A stretch of 23,160 bases of DNA from RGIG8767 sp964386235 (GTDB lineage: Bacteria > Bacillota > Clostridia > Lachnospirales > Lachnospiraceae), in NCBI GenBank assembly GCA_964386235.1, contig CAYLSH010000024.1:1-23160 (forward strand), given 5' to 3'. Position numbers and translations under genes: made by a program. Positions 9,728 through 16,779 of the stretch are shown here, one piece after another (the first letter of the stretch is position 1; every line of letters begins with the position of its first letter). The notes beneath the pieces were generated by a model. The model worked only from the letters and a program-made list of their open reading frames with translations. It was not told where the DNA came from and searched no databases.

Positions 9728-10708
9728 ATGAAAATTGGAATTATGGGTTATGGAAACTTAGGACGTGGCATCGAATGTGCGATCAAACAGAATCCGGACA
9801 TGGAACTTGCTGCCGTATTCAGCCGTCGTGATCCTTCCACTGTAAGGATCTTAACAGAAGGGGTAAAGGTATACCCGGCAGAGGATGCTGTTAAGATGAA
9901 AGATCAGATTGATGTATTGATCCTTTGCGGAGGCAGTGCAACAGATCTTCCTGTTCAGACACCGGAATATGCAAAATATTTTAATGTTGTGGACAGCTTT
10001 GACACACATGCAAGGATTCCGGAACATTTTGGAAATGTAGATGCTTCTGCAAAAGAAAACGGAAATATCGCCGTGATTTCCTGCGGATGGGATCCGGGAA
10101 TGTTTTCCTTAAATCGTTTGTATGCAAATTGTATTTTACCTCAGGGTAAAGATTATACATTCTGGGGGAAAGGTGTCAGCCAGGGACATTCGGATGCCAT
10201 TCGTCGTGTAGAAGGTGTCAAGAATGGTAAGCAGTATACAATTCCGGTAGAATCTGCTCTTGAAAAAGTAAGAAACGGTGAAAATCCGGAACTTACAACA
10301 CGTGAAAAACATGTTCGTGAATGTTTTGTAGTAGCAGAAGAAGGGGCTGATAAGGCAAAGATTGAAAAAGAAATCAAAGAAATGCCGAACTATTTTTCAG
10401 ATTATGATACCACGGTTCATTTTATCTCGGAAGAAGAATTATTAAGAGATCACAGTGGAATCCCACATGGTGGTTTCGTAATTCGAAGCGGTAAAACAGG
10501 ATGGAATGAAGAAAATAATCATATTATCGAATATAGTTTGAAACTGGATTCCAATCCGGAATTTACAGCATCCGTGATCGTTGCCTGTGCAAGAGCAGCT
10601 TACCGTATGAAAAAAGAGGGAATGACAGGATGTAAGACAATCTTTGATATTGCACCTGCTTATATGAGTCCTTTGGATGGTGCGGATCTGAGAGCACATA
10701 TGTTATAA
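9728..10708 (+). CDS. ddh: meso-Diaminopimelate D-dehydrogenase
   Basis: This NADP-dependent enzyme makes meso-2,6-diaminopimelate from tetrahydrodipicolinate, ammonia and NADPH in one step. That product feeds lysine and peptidoglycan. The 326-residue chain begins with a Rossmann motif GYGNLGRG (7-14), followed by FSRRDP, CGGSATDLPVQTPEYAKYF, GWDPGMFSLNR and the active-site segment FWGKGVSQGHSDAIRR, plus PHGGFVI further on. These blocks line up well with my memory of Corynebacterium Ddh (about 320 residues). A strong AAAAGGAGA site precedes the ATG, 17 bases after the antiporter, so the two are co-transcribed. A terminator follows. Presence of Ddh indicates the dehydrogenase shortcut; whether an aminotransferase or acetylase route also exists cannot be seen here. 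Confidence 0.95.
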   Translation: MKIGIMGYGNLGRGIECAIKQNPDMELAAVFSRRDPSTVRILTEGVKVYPAEDAVKMKDQIDVLILCGGSATDLPVQTPEYAKYFNVVDSFDTHARIPEHFGNVDASAKENGNIAVISCGWDPGMFSLNRLYANCILPQGKDYTFWGKGVSQGHSDAIRRVEGVKNGKQYTIPVESALEKVRNGENPELTTREKHVRECFVVAEEGADKAKIEKEIKEMPNYFSDYDTTVHFISEEELLRDHSGIPHGGFVIRSGKTGWNEENNHIIEYSLKLDSNPEFTASVIVACARAAYRMKKEGMTGCKTIFDIAPAYMSPLDGADLRAHML

Positions 10709-10727
10709 TTTATTTTTAGAAAATGAT

Positions 10728-10758
10728 AAAACCTCAGAGGATTCTGGGGTTTTCTTTT
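10728..10758 (+). terminator. Intrinsic terminator after ddh
   Basis: The arms AAAACCTCAGA (10728-10738) and TCTGGGGTTTT (10743-10753) form an 11-base-pair stem with one G-T wobble and a 4-base loop, followed by a T-rich run (TTTTCTTTT, 10750-10758). This is a textbook Rho-independent terminator 19 bases after the ddh stop. It separates the dgt-antiporter-ddh unit from the HD/yvcK unit. Confidence 0.88.
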
Positions 10759-10775
10759 CAACGGAAGGAAAAACA

Positions 10776-11363
10776 ATGGATGATCGTTTAAAAAGGCAAT
10801 TGGATTTTGCATTGGAAATAGATAAAGAAAAAAATATTTTCAGACAGACCCATCTCTCCGGTCACGGAAGAAGGGAAAATGATGCAGAACATGCATGGCA
10901 TATGGCGATCATGGCATATTTATTGAAAGAATACGCCAATGAAAAAGTAGATATTGCAAAGGTAATGCTAATGTGTCTGATCCATGATATTGTGGAAATT
11001 GATGCAGGGGATACCTATGCTTATGATGAAGAAGCCAAAAAGACGCAAAAAGCCAGAGAAGACGAGGCAAAAGAAAGAATCTTCTCCTTACTTCCCACGG
11101 ATCAGAAAAAGGAACTGATCGCATTGTTTGAGGAATTTGAAAAAGAAGAAACAGCCGAATCTAAATTTGCCCGTGCCATGGATAATCTTCAGCCTCTTAT
11201 CTTAAATAACAGCAATGGAGGAAATGACTGGAAGGAACACGGCGTAAGTGCGGATCAGGTTTATCAGAGACAGATGAAAACAAAATATGGATCTGATATT
11301 TTGTATGAAATAACGGATCAGATCATAAAGGAAAATATTAAGAAGGGAATATTAAAAGAATGA
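10776..11363 (+). CDS. HD-domain phosphohydrolase, YfbR/HDDC2-like 5'-deoxynucleotidase
   Basis: The protein (195 residues) belongs to the small HD family of E. coli YfbR and eukaryotic HDDC2, which dephosphorylate deoxynucleoside 5'-monophosphates. Visible metal-site residues are H39 in RRENDAEHAWH, H70-D71 in CLIHDIVEIDAGDTYAYD, and D136 in FARAMDNLQPL, which fit the YfbR pattern (H33, H68-D69, D137). The N-terminal LKRQLDFALEIDKEKNIFRQ is also family-typical. The ATG at 10776 follows a GGAAGGA site. The gene's TGA overlaps the yvcK ATG in an ATGA arrangement (11360-11363), so the two are translationally coupled. The physiological substrate is inferred from the family only. Together with dgt it gives this window two nucleotide-processing HD enzymes of different subfamilies. 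Confidence 0.88.
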   Translation: MDDRLKRQLDFALEIDKEKNIFRQTHLSGHGRRENDAEHAWHMAIMAYLLKEYANEKVDIAKVMLMCLIHDIVEIDAGDTYAYDEEAKKTQKAREDEAKERIFSLLPTDQKKELIALFEEFEKEETAESKFARAMDNLQPLILNNSNGGNDWKEHGVSADQVYQRQMKTKYGSDILYEITDQIIKENIKKGILKE

Positions 11364-12319
11364 AAAAGAAAGTGGTCGTTTTAGGAGGAGGAACGGGCTC
11401 TTCCACACTTCTTAGAGGGTTAAAAGAATTTCCGGTGGATCTTTCTGCAATCGTATCCGTGTGTGATGATGGAAACAGTACGGGAGTACTGCGTGAAGAA
11501 TTTAGTATTCCTGCTGTCGGCGATATAAGGCGTGTTCTGATTGCATTATCCGAAACGGAACCTTTGGTAAAGGAATTATTCAATTATCGTTTTCATACAA
11601 CAAGTGATCTGGATGGACATACGGTGGGCAATCTTCTGTTAACGGCTTCCAGCGAGATTACGGGCAATCTTTCCGATGGCATTGAGGCATTAAGTAAGGT
11701 ATTTAATCTCAAAGGAAAGGTAATTCCTCTAACAGAGGATAATGTGGTTCTGGTGGGAGAAATGGAAGATGGCAATGTGATCGAAGGGGAACACAGGATC
11801 ACACTTCGCAATAGTGATATAGGCATTAAGAGAGTGTACTATAAAGAAAATCCCATTCCGACCAAAGAAGCAGTAAAGGCTTTGGAAGAAGCGGATCTGA
11901 TTTTGCTTAGTATGGGAAGTCTATTTACCAGTATTATTCCGAATCTGATCTGTGACGAGATCGTGGATGCAATCGATCGAAGCAGGGGAAAGATCATGTA
12001 TGTATGCAATATGGTTACGCAGCCCGGTGAGACGGAAGATTTTAAAGTATCCGATCATATACGATTGTTAAACCAGTACCTTGGCAAAAGAAAGATAGAT
12101 GTCGTTATTGCCAATAACGGAAAGATAGAAGAGGATATGGCAAAACGTTATGAGTCATTGGAACAGAAAGATCCGGTAGAACTGGATCTGGAAGAAACAG
12201 AGAAACTGGTGGAAAAAGTGATCTGCGATGATTATGTCACGGTAAAAAATAATTTACTGCGACATAAAGTGATGAAACTGAGTATGCATATATTCGGTTA
12301 CCTTTTGGAACAGAAATAA
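11360..12319 (+). CDS. yvcK: YvcK family protein (gluconeogenesis factor, CofD-like)
   Basis: YvcK proteins bind UDP-sugars and are needed for normal wall synthesis and growth on gluconeogenic carbon sources in B. subtilis. The fold resembles the 2-phospho-L-lactate transferase CofD. The 319-residue chain shows the glycine-rich nucleotide loop VVVLGGGTGSSTLLRGLK at the N terminus, VCDDGNSTGVLREEF near residues 33-47, GDIRRVLIALS near 52-62, and HTVGNLL near residue 86, all hallmarks of YvcK. The start overlaps the preceding HD gene by 4 bases. In many Firmicutes yvcK lies between rapZ and whiA; neither neighbour is here, and the next gene is a C_GCAxxG_C_C protein 26 bases downstream. Length is normal and identity is secure. 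Confidence 0.94.
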   Translation: MKKKVVVLGGGTGSSTLLRGLKEFPVDLSAIVSVCDDGNSTGVLREEFSIPAVGDIRRVLIALSETEPLVKELFNYRFHTTSDLDGHTVGNLLLTASSEITGNLSDGIEALSKVFNLKGKVIPLTEDNVVLVGEMEDGNVIEGEHRITLRNSDIGIKRVYYKENPIPTKEAVKALEEADLILLSMGSLFTSIIPNLICDEIVDAIDRSRGKIMYVCNMVTQPGETEDFKVSDHIRLLNQYLGKRKIDVVIANNGKIEEDMAKRYESLEQKDPVELDLEETEKLVEKVICDDYVTVKNNLLRHKVMKLSMHIFGYLLEQK

Positions 12320-12345
12320 AATATCTTACAAAGGATGGATAAACA

Positions 12346-12825
12346 ATGGAGATCAATTTCGAAAAAAGTACATATGCAAAAAAAGCAATGGAACTGTTCA
12401 AAGAAGGATTTAACTGCTCACAGTCTGTTTTTCTTGCTTTTGAGGATTTATATGGGATGGAGAGAAGTACATTACTAAAACTAAGTTCTTCTTTTGGCGG
12501 TGGAATGGGCCGTCTGCGGGAAGTCTGCGGTGCGGTATCCGGAATGTTCATGGTTGCGGGAATCCTTTACGGGTATGAGGATCCTAAGGATTTTGAAGCC
12601 AAAAAAGAACATTATGAGAGAATACAGTTATTGGCAAAAGACTTCACGGACTTAAACGGATCCATTGTATGCAGACAACTTCTGGGATTGGGAGAAGGAA
12701 AGGATGATCCGACACCGGAAAAAAGAAACGATGCGTACTATAAAAAACGTCCCTGTGTCGAGCTGGTAGGAATTGCAGCGGCCATTATGGAAGAATATAT
12801 CAAAGAAAATCCATATAAAGGATAA
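12346..12825 (+). CDS. C_GCAxxG_C_C family protein (putative redox protein)
   Basis: This 159-residue protein fits the C_GCAxxG_C_C family, defined by four spaced cysteines. They are C24 in FNCSQSVFLAF, C61 in REVCGAVSG, C109 in IVCRQLLG and C137 in RPCVELVG. The stretch SSFGGGMGRLREVCGAVSGM is the family's most recognisable block. Some members carry selenocysteine; this one uses cysteine throughout. The cysteine arrangement suggests metal or cofactor binding or thiol redox chemistry, but the biochemical function is not established. An AAAGGATGG site at 12331-12339 precedes the ATG. The gene is 26 bases after yvcK and 13 bases before the permease, so it is probably in the same transcript. No signal peptide is visible, so a cytoplasmic location is likely. 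Confidence 0.9.
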   Translation: MEINFEKSTYAKKAMELFKEGFNCSQSVFLAFEDLYGMERSTLLKLSSSFGGGMGRLREVCGAVSGMFMVAGILYGYEDPKDFEAKKEHYERIQLLAKDFTDLNGSIVCRQLLGLGEGKDDPTPEKRNDAYYKKRPCVELVGIAAAIMEEYIKENPYKG

Positions 12826-12838
12826 GGATGGAAATGCT

Positions 12839-13789
12839 ATGTTTGAGAATCTGATTTTTAGTCTGAATGCGACCATGCCCATCTTTTTTATGATGGTGAT
12901 TGGATATTTATTAAAAAAGATTCAGTTTCTGGATGAGAAGACTACAACAAAATTAAATCAATTGGTATTTAGACTCTTTTTGCCGGCATTATTATTTATG
13001 GATCTGGCAACGGAAGATTTTACAACCATATGGGATGGAAAACTGGTTCTGTTTTGTTTCCTTGTTACGGTTATCAGCATTTTGATTGCCGCTTTGTTAT
13101 CCTTGCTTCATAAGGATGGAGCAGAACGAGGGGAAATCATCCAGGCGGCTTATCGAAGCGGGGCAGCCACACTGGGCATCGTATTTATGACCAATATCTA
13201 TGATAATGCTTCCATGGTGGCTCTTATGATCATTGGTTCCGTGCCACTTTATAATGTGGCAGCCGTGATTGTACTTTATCTGACTTCTCCACAAAATGCG
13301 CATCATTCCAAAGCAGAATTGTGGAAAAAAACAGCAAAAAATGTTGTGACCAATCCCATTATTTTAGGAATTGTTATAGGGATGTTATGGTCTGTTTTGA
13401 AAATGCCCGAGCCTCCCATGCTCATGAAGACAGTTTCCTATCTTGGCAATATGGCATCACCGCTTGCTTTGATCGCACTGGGTGCTTCTTTTGAAATTTA
13501 TGATGCCAAAGAAAAGTGGAAGGAAACAACTTTAGTCACGTTTGTAAAACTGGTTCTGTGGTGTGTGATATTTTTACCGATCGCCATTCATATGGGATTT
13601 CGGGATGAAAAGATCGTGGCAATCTTGGTAATGCTTGGAAGTGCGACCACAAGCAGCAGTTTTATCATGGCAAAAAATATGGGTCACAGGGGAGCCATTT
13701 CTTCCTGTGCAGTTATGGTAACGACACTGCTTAGTTCTTTTACCCTTACGTTCTGGTTATTTGTACTTCGGATGGGTGGGTACATTTAA
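12839..13789 (+). CDS. AEC (auxin efflux carrier) family transporter
   Basis: This is a predicted inner-membrane permease of the bile/arsenite/riboflavin transporter superfamily, AEC branch. Bacterial members carry organic acids such as malate or malonate, or unknown solutes. The N-terminal helix TMPIFFMMVIGYLLKK and the following LNQLVFRLFLPALLF are the typical opening. About ten hydrophobic segments are spread through the chain, including LGNMASPLALIALGASF near residues 204-220. I chose the ATG at 12839 (316 residues) rather than an upstream in-frame ATG at 12773. The upstream start would overlap the previous gene by 53 bases and add a polar 22-residue extension, whereas AAGGATGG lies a few bases before 12839. 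The transported substrate cannot be told. Confidence 0.9.
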   Translation: MFENLIFSLNATMPIFFMMVIGYLLKKIQFLDEKTTTKLNQLVFRLFLPALLFMDLATEDFTTIWDGKLVLFCFLVTVISILIAALLSLLHKDGAERGEIIQAAYRSGAATLGIVFMTNIYDNASMVALMIIGSVPLYNVAAVIVLYLTSPQNAHHSKAELWKKTAKNVVTNPIILGIVIGMLWSVLKMPEPPMLMKTVSYLGNMASPLALIALGASFEIYDAKEKWKETTLVTFVKLVLWCVIFLPIAIHMGFRDEKIVAILVMLGSATTSSSFIMAKNMGHRGAISSCAVMVTTLLSSFTLTFWLFVLRMGGYI

Positions 13790-13820
13790 GAGAAGGAAAC
13801 AGAAAATTTCTTTTTACCCC

Positions 13821-13849
13821 TTGACGAATCAAAAAAAAGGGCTTATATT
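13821..13849 (+). promoter_or_regulatory. Sigma-A-type promoter for the T-box leader
   Basis: TTGACG (13821-13826) and TATATT (13844-13849) are separated by exactly 17 bases and are each one base from consensus (TTGACA, TATAAT). Transcription would begin near 13856, just upstream of T-box Stem I. It is the only good promoter between the AEC permease and trpB. Confidence 0.82.
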
Positions 13850-13856
13850 TGCAATA

Positions 13857-14142
13857 ACAAGTGAATTGTTATAAACCTTGGAGCAGGAGTAGTATCCGGT
13901 TGGAAAGTTTACAGAGAGCCGCAGGCGGTGGGATTGCGGTAATGGGAAGATTGGTGAATGGACCTGTGAGGGCGAACTGAAATCCATGATTGGTAGCAGG
14001 AGAGTAGGTAAGACGTGACTGCACGTTATAGCAGAACATGTATGCTGGTACATGATTGAGAGCATTCATTAGAATGAAGTTAGGTGGCACCGCAAGAGTA
14101 TATATACTCCTGTCCTATCATTTGGTAGGATGGGAGTTTTTT
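13857..14142 (+). promoter_or_regulatory. T-box riboswitch leader, tryptophan specific (UGG specifier)
   Basis: This leader senses uncharged tRNA and controls readthrough into trpB. Stem I shows the paired CAGG (13884-13887) and CCTG (13963-13966), with the loop E strand AGTA (13888-13891) opposite GAA (13956-13958). The specifier TGG (13959-13961) sits between GAA and the single A before CCTG, which is the expected position and reads Trp. The distal AGAGAG (13913-13918) and GGTG (13927-13930) elements are present. The conserved T-box AGGTGGCACCGC lies at 14082-14093. Its TGGC bulge suits a tRNA ending GCCA, and bacterial tRNA-Trp has G at the discriminator position. TAGG at 14081-14084 can pair with CCTA at 14114-14117, the same bases needed for the terminator, so the two states exclude each other. 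Pairing was done by eye. Confidence 0.93.
14106..14142 (+). terminator. T-box attenuator terminator
   Basis: Stem arms ACTCC-TG-TCCTA (14106-14117) and TAGGA-TG-GGAGT (14126-14137) pair with two G-T wobbles in the middle and can extend by two more pairs toward a small loop. Six T residues follow directly (14137-14142). The 5' arm overlaps the antiterminator partner of the T-box, so this terminator forms when tRNA-Trp is charged and is displaced when it is uncharged. Confidence 0.9.
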
Positions 14143-14224
14143 ATATTGTGAAGACTCTTTATTCTGGATTTGCGACAATCAAAACGAGCAAAATTAATTG
14201 TCAAAAGAAAGCGAGGAAAAAGAG

Positions 14225-15595
14225 ATGACAAAGACAATCCCTTACAAAATCTATTTAGAAGAAAACGAGATGCCAAAACAATGGTATAATGTTCGTGCCG
14301 ATATGAAAAAGAAACCGGCACCTTTATTAAATCCGGCCACATTAAAGCCTATGACAGTGGAAGAATTATCTTCGGTATTCTGTACCGAACTGGCAAAACA
14401 GGAATTGGATGATACTACGGCGTATTTTGATATTCCACAGGAAATCCGTGATTTTTACAAAATGTATCGTCCGTCACCATTGGTAAGAGCATATTGTCTG
14501 GAGAAGAAATTAGGAACACCGGCACATATTTATTATAAATTTGAAGGCAATAATACTTCCGGAAGCCATAAATTAAATTCTGCGATTGCTCAGGCTTATT
14601 ATGCAAAACAGCAGGGACTAAAAGGAGTAACAACAGAAACCGGAGCCGGTCAGTGGGGTACTGCTTTATCCATGGCTTGTTCATATTTTGATATGGATTG
14701 TCAGGTGTATATGGTAAAATGTTCTTATGAACAGAAACCGCACAGACGTGAAGTAATGCGTACCTATGGAGCAAAGGTTACACCTTCTCCATCCATGGAA
14801 ACAGAGATCGGTAGAAAGATCAACGAAGAATTTCCGGGAACAAGCGGAAGCCTTGGATGTGCGATCTCTGAAGCAGTGGAGGCTGCAACAACTCAGGAAG
14901 GATATCGCTATGTACTGGGTTCTGTATTGACACAGGTATTGTTGCACCAGTCCATCATTGGTCTGGAAACCAAAGCAGCATTGGATAAATATGGTGTAAA
15001 AGCAGATATGATTATTGGATGTGCCGGAGGCGGATCCAATTTGGGCGGATTAATTTCCCCATTCGTAGGAGAAATGTTAAGAGGAGAAGCGGACTATCAG
15101 ATCATTGCGGTAGAACCGGCTTCCTGTCCGAGTCTGACCAGGGGTAAATATGCATACGACTTCTGTGATACCGGTAAGGTTTGTCCTCTTGCCAAGATGT
15201 ATACACTCGGTAGCGGATTTATTCCTTCCGCAATTCATGCGGGTGGTTTGCGTTATCACGGTATGAGTTCCGTTGTTTCTGAGATTTATGATCAGGGTCT
15301 GATGGAAGCAAGAAGTGTGGAGCAGACAGAAGTATTTAAAGCAGCACAGGAATTTGCGAGAGTGGAAGGAATCCTTCCGGCACCGGAAAGTTCCCATGCG
15401 ATCAAAGTTGCCATTGATGAAGCCTTAAAATGCAAAGAAACCGGAGAAGAAAAAAATATTGTATTCGGTCTTACCGGAACAGGTTATTTTGATATGGTAT
15501 CCTATGCAAAATTTAACGATGGTATCATGCAGGATTACATTCCAACGGATGAAGAACTTGCGGTTGCACTTTCCAAACTTCCAAAAGTAGAATAG
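14225..15595 (+). CDS. trpB: Tryptophan synthase beta chain, TrpB2-type (TrpB-like PLP enzyme)
   Basis: This PLP enzyme joins indole and serine to make tryptophan. The length (456 residues), the N-terminal extension and the sequence ERPSPL-like block MYRPSPLVRAY mark the TrpB2 subfamily, which is longer than TrpB1 and often works without a tightly bound TrpA. The PLP lysine is K116 in TSGSHKLNSA, the catalytic glutamate is E138 in TTETGAGQWG, and CAGGGSNLGG forms the phosphate loop. I chose the ATG at 14225 because GAGGA lies 8 bases before it; an in-frame TTG at 14198 has no such site. The UGG-type T-box directly upstream strongly supports a tryptophan role. No trpA, trpC or trpE is in the window, so it may serve indole salvage. 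A few TrpB2-like proteins use other substrates. Confidence 0.93.
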   Translation: MTKTIPYKIYLEENEMPKQWYNVRADMKKKPAPLLNPATLKPMTVEELSSVFCTELAKQELDDTTAYFDIPQEIRDFYKMYRPSPLVRAYCLEKKLGTPAHIYYKFEGNNTSGSHKLNSAIAQAYYAKQQGLKGVTTETGAGQWGTALSMACSYFDMDCQVYMVKCSYEQKPHRREVMRTYGAKVTPSPSMETEIGRKINEEFPGTSGSLGCAISEAVEAATTQEGYRYVLGSVLTQVLLHQSIIGLETKAALDKYGVKADMIIGCAGGGSNLGGLISPFVGEMLRGEADYQIIAVEPASCPSLTRGKYAYDFCDTGKVCPLAKMYTLGSGFIPSAIHAGGLRYHGMSSVVSEIYDQGLMEARSVEQTEVFKAAQEFARVEGILPAPESSHAIKVAIDEALKCKETGEEKNIVFGLTGTGYFDMVSYAKFNDGIMQDYIPTDEELAVALSKLPKVE

Positions 15596-15609
15596 AAAAA
15601 GGGATGCAC

Positions 15610-16722
15610 ATGGAATTATCAAGACAGGAAAAAATAGAAAGACGAAAAAAAGCAAAAAGAATACGGAAAATCCAAAATACAATGACGATGATCATGGTAT
15701 TCTCCATTCTGATAATAGCAGGTTGTTGCTTTTATCTGTGGCTGCAGATGCAGAAAGAAAAGGATAAAGCAATAGAGGCGATGGGACAGGTTACGGAATT
15801 TGAAGAGGAGGTTGCCTCAGGAAATTACGTTACCAGTGAGCAGGCGCAGGAAATGATTGAAGAAGCAAGAGAGTCTGTTGTTAGTGAATATCGGGATACG
15901 ATTCGTCAGATGATGGAAAACGGAGATACCACACTTACTCTATTGGAAACTTTGTTTTCCGATCAGATCGTATTTTCAAGTGATGGAAGATATTATTTCC
16001 TAGATGTTAATGAGAATCTGGAAAAAAATATTTTTGATTTGTCCGATCTGGAGTATCCTGTCATGAACGAAGAAACGGATAAGTACGAAGGAGAAGCCAG
16101 ATGGGTTTTGGACGGTGAGGTATCTTCCAAAAAAGGAATTGATGTATCCAAGTTTCAGGGAAAGATTGACTGGAAAAAAGTTGCTGCGGATGGTGTCGAT
16201 TTTGCTTATATTCGTCTGGGTTACAGAGGTTATGGAAGCGGTAAGATCGTAACGGATGATAATTACGAATACAACATCGAAAACTGTAATGCAGCCGGCA
16301 TTGACACAGGCGTTTACTTCTTTACGGAAGCGATATCCGAAAAAGAAGCGGTAGAAGAGGCGGACTATGTGTTGGAGAATATCCGTGGATATCAGGTGGA
16401 TCTGCCGATTGTAATTGATGTGGAGGAGTCTGCATCTTCGGACTCGCGTACGAAGGATCTGACACAGGAAGAGCGGACACAGATCGTACTTGCTTTTTGC
16501 AACCGGATCAAGGAAGCCGGACATGAACCTATGATATATGGAAATACAAAAAGCATGGTCTTTATGATGGATGTTGAGCAGTTAGAAGGATATGATAAGT
16601 GGTTTGCTTATTATAAATATCCCCTTCGTTTCCCATATAAGATGCGTATGTGGCAGTATACCGCTAACGGAACCGTGGATGGTATCAAGGGCGGCGTAGA
16701 TATGAATATTGCGTTTTATTAA
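15610..16722 (+). CDS. Membrane-anchored GH25 family lysozyme (muramidase)
   Basis: Glycoside hydrolase family 25 enzymes cleave the N-acetylmuramic acid to N-acetylglucosamine bond of peptidoglycan. The 370-residue chain starts with a very basic stretch (ERRKKAKRIRK), then one membrane helix near residues 26-46, a charged probably coiled-coil region near 48-105, and a GH25 domain from about 176 to the end. The domain begins GIDVSKFQGKIDW, with the catalytic-type aspartate D178, and has IVIDVEE with E272 as the likely acid residue. The basic N terminus predicts the catalytic part outside the cell. I chose ATG 15610 because AAAAAGGG ends 6 bases upstream; the ATG at 15604 directly abuts that site. 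It lies 14 bases after trpB with no terminator between, so it should share the T-box transcript. Confidence 0.92.
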   Translation: MELSRQEKIERRKKAKRIRKIQNTMTMIMVFSILIIAGCCFYLWLQMQKEKDKAIEAMGQVTEFEEEVASGNYVTSEQAQEMIEEARESVVSEYRDTIRQMMENGDTTLTLLETLFSDQIVFSSDGRYYFLDVNENLEKNIFDLSDLEYPVMNEETDKYEGEARWVLDGEVSSKKGIDVSKFQGKIDWKKVAADGVDFAYIRLGYRGYGSGKIVTDDNYEYNIENCNAAGIDTGVYFFTEAISEKEAVEEADYVLENIRGYQVDLPIVIDVEESASSDSRTKDLTQEERTQIVLAFCNRIKEAGHEPMIYGNTKSMVFMMDVEQLEGYDKWFAYYKYPLRFPYKMRMWQYTANGTVDGIKGGVDMNIAFY

Positions 16723-16727
16723 AACAG

Positions 16728-16769
16728 TAAGGTGCCAAAAGACGCGCAAAAGCGGCTTTTGGCACTTTA
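16728..16769 (+). terminator. Hairpin terminator after the GH25 gene
   Basis: GTGCCAAAAG (16732-16741) and CTTTTGGCAC (16756-16765) are perfectly complementary; flanking TAAG and TTTA extend the stem. The 14-base loop contains a further small CGC/GCG pairing, making a tall composite hairpin. The T tract is only TTT, so termination may be partial and some readthrough into the next gene at 16780 is possible. Confidence 0.75.
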
Positions 16770-16779
16770 AGATTAGAGG

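Noticed and set aside
12773..12838. Upstream ATG extending the AEC permease
   Set aside because: It would overlap the C_GCAxxG_C_C gene by 53 bases and put a charged 22-residue tail before a typical first membrane helix.
13790..13820. AGAAAATTTCTTTTT after the AEC permease as a terminator
   Set aside because: The possible stem is only about five A-T pairs, too weak to call, although a terminator would be expected here before the T-box promoter.
14198..14224. TTG start that would extend trpB by nine residues
   Set aside because: The added residues are polar and unconserved in type, there is no suitable ribosome-binding site, and ATG 14225 has GAGGA at a good distance.
16000..16524. Long open frame (174 codons) on the - strand inside the GH25 gene
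   Set aside because: It is antisense to a clearly recognised catalytic domain, has no ribosome-binding site or family likeness, and is a by-product of codon usage on the other strand.
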